Source of the DNA: Cryptomeria japonica
Taxonomy: Eukaryota; Streptophyta; Pinopsida; Cupressales; Cupressaceae
Length of the DNA: 64,000 bases
Reading direction: 5' to 3'
NCBI RefSeq assembly: GCF_030272615.1
Contig: NC_081414.1
Location: forward strand, 764,441,413-764,505,412
Part shown: positions 35,801-47,800 of the stretch, in pieces
How positions within the stretch are numbered: position 1 is the first letter of the stretch
How the letters are laid out: each line of letters starts with the position of its first letter
Program-made: the position numbers and the translations under genes
Notes under the pieces: model-generated
Seen by the model: only the letters and a program-made list of their open reading frames with translations
Database searches by the model: none
What the model was told of the DNA's origin: nothing

Positions 35801-38800
35801 CTTCAGAACTATTTAAAAATTATTTTATTTTATTTACATTGTTTACTTTTCTTTTCTTTTTTAAGAGTTATTTAATAGTTTTAGTTTTTTTTAAATATTT
35901 GTTGGCTCTGTTTTAGTTTATATTTGCATTTACAGTAACAACATTAGACAGATGATGCCACTGTGGAGTGCCTCTTCGCGTAATTGAATCCTTGCCTTGC
36001 AGTATTTCAGGATACATCTAAGGTCTTTCCAATTATTTATGTTCAAGGGTTAACTACTTGATGCAGTCCAATGATCCCTACCAAAAAAACTGCATACATC
36101 AAGAAAGGCTGTTAAACATTAACTAGATCTGAAAAACAATTATTCCACAATCCAATGGTAAAGTTAATGAAGTAGGTAAGTGATAAGTCAGGCTTAGTAA
36201 CAATATTGTCCAGATAAGCAGCTGCAATCACAGTTCCCAAATGGACAAATTGTTGAGAGTGTGCAATCTTTCCTTTACTTAAAGCTCAACTAGACCCAAG
36301 GAAGCTTCCCAGAGGTGTCCTAAACAGGATTACTCACAAAATAGATGAATAGATTGAAAGAGCTGGCAATATATCCAACATATGCTTGGCTCCAAAGGTT
36401 GCCACTGGTTCAAAGACTGACCTACTACACATAAGACCTCTTATTAAGCTGATATGGACATCATTACAACAGTAAGATGTGAGAACACAAAATGTAATTC
36501 CTAAAAATAAGAACAGTTATGGATCACTAAATTGTTGGATTAGTTGTCATTGATGTCAAAGGATATCAATAGTCAAGCGAGATTAGTGAAGATGGAGATG
36601 ACACATCGTCAAAACTCATTGAAGTTTGGTGCCCATGTTGATGAAATCTTTGAAGATGATGCTATGGTTATGCTTTTTAGGCAAGAAAGAACAATCTTAT
36701 AGTTGCAAGAGTTGAATAAGGCCATCAATGACATCTTGGCAAGATCCGATGAGTTTAGGAAGCAATCTAGAAGAAATGCATAAGTTTGAAGTGGAATGGT
36801 ATGTGAGAATACATGAGAGGTTTTGGGTCATGATCGGACATCAAAACTAGATGGTGGGATGAAAGTCCCAAACTTATATGAAAATCCATAAAAGGGGTGA
36901 AATGAGTATAGGAGACATTATGGAGAGATGCAGGTAAAGGATGTGGGACTGGACATCAACACAAGATGTTTAAGTGGAGAATTGAGTGTCAAGAAGTCAG
37001 CTAAAACCTTGCACAAGAAGAAATGAGTGGCAAATGGCTTGTGAAACTTTTGAAAGAATTCAATGTGGAAGTGAACATTGAAACTAGACATATGGTGGAT
37101 GTTTGGAAGTTCGATAAAAATCTACAAGGAGAGAATTTGGAGGGAATGCGAGAAAAAGTGTAACAACAAGATCTTGCACAAGTAAATGGGGGAAGTAGAT
37201 GAATCGAAGGAAGAAAACATCTAGATCCACTTATGGATTCCACATAGGTAGGATAGGAGGTTCAGACGTAGCATCTAAGGAAGAAGGTTTGGACCACCAC
37301 TAGGATTCCACAAAAGGAGGGAATACAGGAAAATGGAAGGGATGAAGGATGCGAAGAACTTTGTGGAACCAGAGACTGAAACTGGATATTAGACTATTAA
37401 GAATATCCAAATGTCCACTAAAAGTGTGCAACTTTTGCATAGACGCTAGAAAAAGACCAAAAACACCCCAAACTTAAAACTTTCCTAGGATTTTGCTACT
37501 TCCATCAATTAATATTAATTTAAGTGATGGATTAGATGATGCTTAGGCAATATTGGTCTAAGGGGAGCCCATTAGAAGTTATCTCGGATTGGTTATAGGT
37601 GATGGATTAGGGCTCAAGAAAATGTATATACTACAAAGTTGAGCACCAACATGCTGCTGCTCTTGTGGTAGACAAACTTAATGGGTTTCTCATTGACAAC
37701 TCATGGCTCCAACATGGGAGAATTGACCAATCCTCAATCTTGGATGGAGAATCATTGAACCACTCAGCAATAAGATTTAGATGCATCAGTAAACCGTTTT
37801 CACAAATTCTTAAAAGGAAAAAAACAATGCTTTAAAAAGCCCAAGAAGAACTTGAATGTTTAATCCAAGATTTTTTATGCAACAAATCAAGTTATTGGAT
37901 TCACCAAGTACTTGGTGAGTTTTTTTTTTTAAATGGAATCTAGAATCCATGAGTTAAAATGGCAAAAACTCACCAGTAAAAAACTGAGCAAGTACTAGGT
38001 GAGTTGGCAAACTATGCTTTGCACTATTCCTAACATTTTAACTCAATGTCAAATGACAGTTTCTTTGCCCCCGTTGATATCTAATAACACATTGGTATGA
38101 TATTTGTTATCGAAAAGGGGAAGGCTCTAGATCTAGATGGGTTTCCCATTTGAATTTTATCAAAACTTTTGGGAGGTAAAAACCCCAACCACTTGAGAAT
38201 GGTTAAAGCATAAAAAAATTCAAATAGTTGTTTATAACCTTGAATAATATTTTCCTAGGTCTTGATCCTAAAATGGAGAAAGTGATCTCCCTCAATGCCT
38301 TTAGGCCTATAGCGCTATGCAATTTAGTTTACAATATTATCACTAAGATCCTCAAATAGATGTTTTTAACTAATTCTCAATCGATCATTTTGAAGGGGCA
38401 AGGAGGGATTTGTCGATGGAAACCCTAGATAGTATTGTGATCACTCAAGGGGCACCATGTATTCTATGTTGATAAATCCCAACATATCCAAAGCTTACAA
38501 TGCAATGGAATTGTACTTCCTTTAGGACTTTACAAGGACATTTAACTTTATTAAGATTAAACTACTTGGACCTATAATTGTTTCTCTTTAGCTGTCCTCT
38601 TTGTTATTCTCAATGAATCTCCTTCCAAAATGTTATTAAGCTCTAGATGCTTGTGTCAAGGAAAACCCTTTGTCACCTTATTTCAATCAATGTACTTGCT
38701 TAGGTGTTGGCTGGTTTATCTTCTATTCCAAAGAGATAATTTGAGGGGTATGAATATCGCAATCATGGATAGAGCCTCTCACTTGCTCACTCTCCAAATG

Positions 38801-41800
38801 AGAGGAGGCAACCTTATATAGGAGTTCAGAAATTATCAAGGGCCCAGATTGAAAGATCAAAACCCTAATTAGGGTTTGTTACAACTAACTACCCTTCAAC
38901 CAATGAGAAAATTACATTTGGGGACACTTGTCCTTCTTGCTAAATATGAACCAACAATAAAAATAGAAGGTTGTTGCATTGTGAAGTGTGCCCTCTAGAA
39001 GCTTCTGTGGATAAGTCAGGTTCATTGAACTTGGACATATTGACTTGGAACAATCTGATTGGTTGGAAGATGACGAGACGCCACCTCAGCGTGTTGGATG
39101 TCTTCCTTGAATTCTCCAATTTGTGTAAAAAAATTGTCTAAGTATGGAAATTTGTTTCTTCTTGTCACCATCTGATTCTAATTGGGAGCTTGTCTTTAAT
39201 TTCTTCCGGAGATGAAATCCTTCAAGAAGTTGTCCTGCTTGCTCCAATAGGTTTGGGACTATGGATGAAATTTCCCAAGAAGTCTGAAATTGTTCTCATC
39301 AAGCCTGAGGACGTTTCTTTCTTGGTGCCTTTAGATTCCTTCAAGTGCCGTGAATTTGGAGAAGAATTCCTCTAGGCCTTCATCATAATAGCTCTTCCCA
39401 TACTTAGCAAAATTTTGGTCATCTTTATGCTCGAACGAACCTTGCTTGTAGACTTGTCTTTAATTCTGAATTTGGCTTGAAACTCCATTTGTGTTTTTGG
39501 CGATGATCCCGCCTTCAGTTGCCATTTATGACTTGTAAAACTAAAAGAAAATTAAGTTAGAATCCTCATTTTGAGCGTGAATTTTGATGGTTTGATAGCT
39601 AAGTATATCATGATTTTCACTCTTTCTCCAATACTTAGCCTTAAAATGGGGTTTTTCAACACTTGGATATTCTGGAAATCTCAAGAAAATCCCTTGAATA
39701 TAACCAAACTCAGGAAGCTGCATGTCTGATTTCAATCGAAAATCAGAACTAAGTCCAAGACAACTTGATTGAGATCATACTGACTTGTTCACAAGGCAGA
39801 AAATGAGAAAGAAGGGAAGGATAATCTGTTGGATTCATTCTTTCTTTTTAAAACTTTGAAGAAAACCAGGTTGAGAACCCAATACTCCGCCCATAGAATC
39901 CATTTTCACCTTTCGAAGACTCAGGAAGGGAAAAGAAGCTGCCAAGGAGGTAAAATCAGAAGTTTAACTCAGAAAATTAATGAATTTGCCCTCCAATCAA
40001 TCAAGGTTCTTCCAAAATCTGTGTGCAAACTAGTGGAAAATGGTTGAAAACTCAAACTTAACTCGAAATTCTCTCTTGAAATCTTCTTTCAACCTGCAAA
40101 ACTCTTAAAAATTCTCTCAAAATGTCCTTCGCCTGCATAAAACCTCTTAAAAACTCTCTCCACTTGCTATCCAAAATTCGAACTTCATGTGAGAAAATGA
40201 AAGAATGAATTGTATTTGTATTGGAGTTCGAATTCTTCATTTAGAAACACAGAAGATCTAAAATTTGTTTCTAATTTGTCCTTCATACATCGAACTTGGA
40301 CATTCAGTTAATGAGCTCGATTTGAATCACTTAAGAAAGTTCTGATTTCTAAAATGAAAGTTTCTATTTTGGATTTCAGTCCATGATTCAAACTTAATCT
40401 TCAATTTTCCCACTTCAAAAACTTTCTAAATTTGCCTTGTTCAAACTTGATCAACATCTTTGCTGACAGTATGAGGGAATATTCTTTTACTCCAAATTTA
40501 GCATGTTTCTTTGAGGGCGGACTTTGTCTATTTTGTTTCCCTTTGCAAAATGTTGCTGTCTCCACACACATCAAGGCGGACTTGAATTGCTTCTCTCCCT
40601 CTTCTCCTTGCACATGGCGGACTTTGTGAGTTTCTTTCTCCATCATGGGGTGGACTTCATCAAATTTAGGAACTGCTGGTTGCAAGGTAGGGCGGAATTT
40701 GTTGATGTTATGCACCAAGTGTATGCTGATGTAGGGCAGACTTGGTGAACCTTAGGAGCCATGGAGAGCGGACTTCATCAGCTTCGTATTTGCTAGGTGG
40801 ACTTGCCTTGACTTAGGAACCATCTTGATATCCTTGGGCGGACTTTGAGATCATTAGGAACCAAGGATAAGCGAACTTCAAGAATCTTGTGTACCAAGGT
40901 AAGGGCAGAGTTCATCATTCTTGTGCACCATATCATGAACTAAGGGCAGAGTTCATGAGATTTAGGCACCATGACTTATCACCTTTGGCAGACTTTATCA
41001 CTTCCTTGCACCATGGTGAGGGTGGAGTTGGATCATCTTAGGCACCTTTCTCTTAGACAAGGGCGGACTTGGTGAACCTTAGGAACCATGGAGAGCGGAC
41101 TTCATCAAATTTGTGCACTCAACTCTTGATAGGGCGGACTTTGTGAAGGTTATGCACCAACTCATGGCGGACTTTGCCAACTTCAAGAACCAAGACAAGG
41201 GCGGACTTCATGAACTTCATAACTCATTGCTTCATTTTCAAGGGGGATTTCACCAAAATCAGGAACCAAGACAAGGGTGAACTTCATGAACTTCAGGAAC
41301 CACATGATCAAAACTTGAAATTTCCATAACTTGTGCATTTTTTGTCAGATCATCTTGAAATTTGAAAACCACCTCCCATTTATCCATCAAATTCCTCAGG
41401 ATCCCTAAAATTTAGGAAATTAGCTTTTTGGGTTTAAAAACTTGGATTTTAGGAGGACTTTGCCGATTATTTTCAGTGAATCTCAGAGTCAATAGTGCGA
41501 ACCCTAGATATACTTTCCAAAGATAGAAAAAGCAAGGTTCCCTAAAAAATAGGAAAAACTTTCTCCAAATTAGCTCAAATCAATTGCGATCTTCGTCCTT
41601 TGGGCTTTCTGGACACAATGATGACATCCAAACTCTGTTCTAACCATGGCTTGCACACACTGACTCATAATGTTCAAAACTCGGGTCACTCAAAACTAAC
41701 AAACTTGATGCGAGAGGTCACAAGGGACTAACAAAAACCCTAGAAAGCAAGAAAAAGGGAGGGTCCCCATTCGCAATGGCAATGTGTGAAAAAGGTCACA

Positions 41801-44800
41801 AGAAGTAGTTAAGAACAAATTATTGAGGTTGGTAAGACCTCCTTCATTTCTGGCTCTATAGGGGTTTCCCTAAGATGTTGTAATCGATATTATCACAAGA
41901 ACGTAAAACTTAGTCTAGCGCAAACCATACCCATTGCATAGTGCACCCCGATTTCAGTTTTCACTTTGTCCTTAATGCTAATTTCAAGAACTCAAAGTTA
42001 AGCACCTTATTAGAACAAATGATCTATCATATGAGTGTTTGAGAATGTGTTTTATGATGACCCCTTAGATGTTATGGACATTCAAACATGACAGTTGGAA
42101 CACATTACAACTTATGGGACTACAAATCTTTTTAAGTATTGTGAGTGTGTAGAGGACGATAGGTGGAAAAGCCAAATAATAGATTGGTGCCTTTATCTAG
42201 TTGGGCAAGAGAGCCTGAATTCATTCAAACATACAATAACTGAAACCAAGGTGATACCTTAATCAAGATATCACAAAAGACTATGCCTTTCAAGATGCAC
42301 AAGCAAGCTACGGTCTACACATACATTTAGAAAAAAAAAATGGAACGTTGCAGATGGTTTATGATAAAACTTTGCCAACATATGTAAAACCTAAGTCACT
42401 ACGTTCGTTCGAGTTCAAATTTGAATTCGCCAGCAATAAAATTCGGATGAAATTCAGCAAGAGGAAAAAATTCGAAAAAAAAATCGTCAAAAATTCGCTT
42501 TATATAAATTTGATTTTTTAGAAAATATAAATAACATATCTAAAAAATATCAGAATAAACAATATTAAATTTGTTTAATTTAATTTATATATTTTTATTT
42601 TTATTTGTCAATTTTTTATATAAATTATTAAAAATTTGAATTAAATATTCTAAAATATTTAATTTTTAATATATTAAATGGTAAATCTGACAACTTATAG
42701 TAAATGTTTATCTCTCTTAAGTTTTGCTTATATTAGGCAATTTTATATCTCCAACTTTTACATCCCAATAAAGTTGGTTTATAAAGTCTTTTGGAGAAGA
42801 AGCACGATAAAGTATTTATATCTGGAAACTTTTGTATCCCTTGTCTCTCGACGCAGCTGTCTGCAAACCCTACCGGCAGCAAGGCATTGCGTTGACCTAT
42901 GGCCCTTCCGCAACCCTCATACAGATTGACGGCGATTTTGAACTGGTCATCTGGCAATGCTCTGCATGTTATCCTAAAAAAAAATTAACGAATATTTGTG
43001 AATTTCATACCATTTTTACGAGTTCACCGAATTTCAAACTTGAAGCCGAAAATTCAGCAAACACGATGACTAAGTGTAAAATTATATCATAAAATGATCT
43101 TATGGTTTGTAAGATATAATTGTTTTTACATAAATAGCACATCAAAATATGTCTTTCTAAACCTAAGACATACTTTTTTATATAGGTGCATTGTCAATAG
43201 TACCTGACACCCATACAAGATTTTTGATTGAGGAGATAATCCCATTCTCATGAATGAGACAAGTACCAGGAAAAATAATGTCAAAACCAACAGATCACAT
43301 AATGCAGCAATATGTAGTCCAGGGTCATCTAGTTCAATCTGGTTGAGTGAGCCACATTCCAGAGGAGGTTGCAGGACCACACAAGGATGGAGGATAGCCA
43401 CAAATCTTGAGTTCACTGCTAACTCAGAAACTGGATTATTGCTATAGTGGTAATCCAGAGCTAAAAAGACAATAAAGCCGAAGATGATGGTCACTAACGA
43501 ACATGATAAAAACTGTACTCCTGTTGCAAATGAGACAAGATTAACACTTTTCAGTGAGGCCCAATCCTACCTAACAATGTAGTATAATCAGTTCCCACTA
43601 CTGGTGTTATAATTGTTTAGTGACGTCAAATCCCACTAAGGAAATGTAGTGACATCCAATCTCACTGTGTTTCTAGGCGAATATTTGAGTGTGTTCATAT
43701 TCTTATATCATGTTGTTATGAATGGCAGACTGTATCAACATGCATAGGAAGTGTAGTGAGGCCTCTCCCACCATTCTCACTATAGAATGTAGGCATGTTG
43801 AACTGAGAGTATGTCCCAATTCACATACAATGTTGTGTTTCCCAGCATTGGAACTATATGTAATAATGGGGGGGATGTTAGAAATTATTAAATATAGCAT
43901 TAGGAAAGAAAAATGGATTATATTATTTATAATATATCACAGGTTAGTAAATTACAGTTATGCCATAATTAAATGGTGAATTGTAAATAGGTTGTTAGTT
44001 GGTTATAGGTTTAATTATGTATATCTTTATAGTGTTTTGTTCAGTGGTTCCCACACTCATGTAGATGGTTGAGAGATGGGCAAAAAGAAATGAGATTTGA
44101 TTTGTACAAAACAGGATCAACTAACTGCATAAATAGCTCTCTACATGGCTAAATAAAATTGTTGTGCGTTGCTTACAACCTATCATATATTTCTCACTGA
44201 TAAACTTCAGCCTAGGCAAGTATTCATAGATTCTATTATCTCTTGTTGCTTGCCCACAGCAAAGAAGAGCCCCACAACCCCAGTTTCCAGACGATAGTTT
44301 GGTACCCTGCTATCTAGAAAGTTTCTGCTTTGATTATTAATTGCATCAAGGATTTCATGAACATTAAGCAAATTGAGGTCTGTTTTGACAATTTCCTAAG
44401 GGTTTGAATTGTCAGAGTAAGGATATTGGAACTCAATGAGCAAAAACGAATTCCCTTGATGTTATTAATAGAGACCCATGGAATGAAATCTAGAATATGA
44501 ACAGAAATACCAGTAGGCAGACTAATTGTGGGAGTAGATGCACAATAGATTTAAATGGGCTGCACTTTAAATGAGTTAATGCCAAACTTGGTGAAAGTGG
44601 TCACAAGAGAGATCCTGGCTCTTGCATTCAAGTGTAAAAGTTTAGAAACAGAAAAACACATTGAGGCAGATGAGCTTTAGCATAAAAGGGCATCTTTCAC
44701 TTTTTGTAGCCATATCTTGGATAGGGGCAAACACCATCATGTATGTGAGTCTCATTTCATTGGGATCGGAAATGATGGAAGATGCAGCGTAGATAGAAAG

Positions 44801-47800
44801 ATTCCCTTACTTTCATACAAAGCCAGATGCTCATCATCCTCCACAGAGATGGGTCAATGAGAAACATGCTCTCTACCTTTTTGTTTTCTTTACTGCAGCC
44901 TTAGATGTTTTCCTAGATCTCTTGTATTAGGGAACAACAGGAACTCTACTTGCTTTCTGTTTGTTCTTTCCTTTCCTAGAGCGCTATAGAACTTTTATGT
45001 TGCCTGCAGCTCCTTCTGGGACTCATATCTGCAGAAAAATTGATAGTGTTAGTGGACATATGATTGTGGTATCTTGTATTATCTAATCAAAACAGTGTAC
45101 ATGGACAAATTGGTAAAACGAGCCACAATGAGGATTTTGCAAAGGAAATCAAGCCTGGGTTGCTTGAAGAGAATAGTACTGGGAAAAACAATTGAGTGGG
45201 GCCAAATGAGGGGTGGAGTGGAATCGATGCCTTTATTAGGAGTTCTATCATTTTTGTTGAAATAAAGACATCACCAGAAACTATCCACTCTCATCACTCC
45301 ATGGTAATTCTTTTAATCTCACCTTGAATTCCTTATGACACCTCTAAACAAGCTATGAACATGAAGAATGTTTATTGTCTGATGGAGAAGGATGATCTGC
45401 CATGGTAGGTCACAAAATTCCTGAGGACCATCAATTGTTCAAGGACAGCATGAGGGAAGTCTTATGCTGTCAGAGGAACAATCTCATGTATATCTTTGTG
45501 GGTGCAATGATGATCAAGGGCGTTCATATTTAATGCTCTGAAACCTGCAGGAATAACAGTGCATTGAAATCAAAGCAACGAGATGATATGTCATCTGTTG
45601 TCTTCCCTTTAAAAAGAGAGGCTTATTAACAATGTTATTCAAATACACAATATAAAATAGAGGAACGAAAGCCCTTGCAATCTTTCTCAAGTGTAAGATA
45701 AAGAGGACTAAAATCTCATAATATGTAATAACTTTGCTCGAATTTGCACCACAATTAAATTCGAATTAAAGGAAAATGAACACATAAAAATAGATCAGCA
45801 GTCATAATGTAGATCTGATAGGCAAGGGTGTGAAGATTGCAACTTCTATTAATCGCACTCGGTAATCATTACAAAATAACCACGAATTCTGCAAACCCAG
45901 AGCGCTTCACCAGAACAACTGAGGTACACAGTTCAGAATGAGCGAAAAGTTCTAAGACGCTGATTTAGCTGGAAATGAATTCGCAGATGGTGCGATCCTG
46001 GGAGAAATACACAGCTTCTGATGTGGATGGCGGCAAAACACACAGCCTCAGATGTTTGATGGCAGCGGCTATCTCCTGAAAGTAATTCGCTGGAAGTGAC
46101 AACTTGAGAGCAATTGTCGTGCCTGCCCACAGTCGCGCCAGATGCTTAAGCCAGATCTGCCCTTGTATAAATCGTGATACTCCAGCTATCACCGGCCAGA
46201 GCCGAAGGCTCTGCCTGGACGGCAATAGAAGTTGCTCCTTGCTCGGCGCTAGGGACCCTGCAAACGGTAGAATTCGCTGTTAAATGGATGCCGGACCTGA
46301 GGACTAAAAACATGTGTATTCAGGATGCTACGCACCTGAGTGGAAGAGTCGAGCAGCTACACCCTCAGACTCAACCGGATTCAGTTCCAATTGACACCAT
46401 GCCTAAACTCCAAAAAGAAGCTCCTATAAATACTACTCAAAAGCCAACTTGAGGAAAGGTCGACCAAACATCCTATAAATACTACTCAAAAGCCAACTTG
46501 AGGAAAGGTCGGCCAAACATCAAATAAATTTAAATTTCAAACAGGCGCCAACAAGAAGAAGTCGGCCAGAGAGAGGTCTTATAATTATTTCTTTATTTTA
46601 AAATACTGTTTACAAACACTTTTGTTTCACCACTGAAGCCGGCCCACTCAATACTTGTTTGGGACATTACATGATATCCTAAAACCATGCTTGTAATTGT
46701 CACTGTTTCATGCCCATTAGATCTTAACCTAAAGTTGGAGGTGCCAATCTTTTGAATACTGCTGTGTACCAAAGAATATATGCTAAAAAAGGGCATCATT
46801 CTCAATAAAAGTTAGCAATTTTGATCCAGAGGACTGAACATATGGAAGATTTTATATCGAGCAATATACAATTGTAGTAGATTTCACAGCAGATGTCCTC
46901 TGGGATCTCCTCACGAGTATTAGTTTACAGGTTGGACAATGCACAGAATGTTGTATTTCAAGGTTTATCAGTTATCAACTCATCATTTTGCAACTATAAT
47001 ATATAACAGGAATATATGCAAAGAAGGTTTGATTAATTTAAATATATGATCGGATGGTAATGACTACTAGCTAGCATCATTGGTTCACTTCCAAGTACCA
47101 TCAGTGCACATCGTTGCCCCACCATCATAATAAGTTAGGTTGTGAAACTCATATTAGGGAAAAGTGAAAAGGAAAAGGGACTTTTGCGCTCACATGAAAA
47201 TCCCAAGCACCATGCTTCCAAATCAACTAAGTCGACCATTGGACCACACAAGAATGAAAAAAAAAGAAGGATAGAGATAGTGATAATTGGGGTCAAGCTA
47301 GACTCAATGGTAGTTCCATCTTACAGGCTCCTCACAAAAACTCGAAACAAGTTTAACACTGAGAGACCAAGTTCAACTAGAGAACATAGGAATCAAGAGA
47401 ACTGCATTCAGTGCAATATTCACAACTCAGTGCAGGCAACACACTAATGAGTGCACATCAACAAACAAGAGACAGAGCAGCAATCCAATAAGTAAGAACC
47501 ACTTTAGGCAAGCGGTTAAAGGCTATGGCAATACCAAATGATCATGCCAACAGCAGACATCCATATTAACACAAAAAGACATCTAATGTGTGAATCTAAA
47601 GGACCATGTTCTAAACTTCTTTGCAATGCCTGTAACTCTGTGCAAGCAACACACTAATGGGAACACAACAGCATTCCAATAAGCAAGATCCACTTTAGGT
47701 GAGCATTACACCAGTAAGGCATGACAATAGCAGACCAATGACATACAAGGGTAATAGAAGTCAAATCTAAGTTAGCATACCTTAAGCTAGTGGACCAGCC

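Larger units (their letters stand above)
38786..41803 (-). mobile_element. Giant LTR 5, truncated (U3 and promoter only)
   Basis: The right end reads GGTCCCCATTCGCAATGG then ATGTGTGAAAAAGGTCACAAGA, a decayed form of the family U3 start. The telo-box is at 38861-38876 (perfect) and TATATAAGG at 38812-38820 on the minus strand, followed by CTCATTTGG. The homology stops about 30 bp downstream of TATA, so R and U5 are missing and LINE sequence abuts. AGTAG follows the right end, but the left partner cannot be tested. ORFs inside (39190-39375, 40401-40748) are not convincing. Confidence 0.8.

Noticed and set aside
43126-43494. 122-codon minus-strand ORF with hydrophobic stretches
   Set aside because: No recognised family, no splice or promoter context, lies in intron 1 among decayed repeats; not called as a gene.
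46174-46452. ORF of 92 codons in a GC-richer island
   Set aside because: Overlapping ORFs on both strands, no recognisable motif and no codon-use signal that I can judge; GC content alone explains it.
46660-46671. LTR end (GGGACATTACA)
   Set aside because: It matches the reverse of TGTAATGTCCC, but no partner end, TATA box or target duplication was found within reach.
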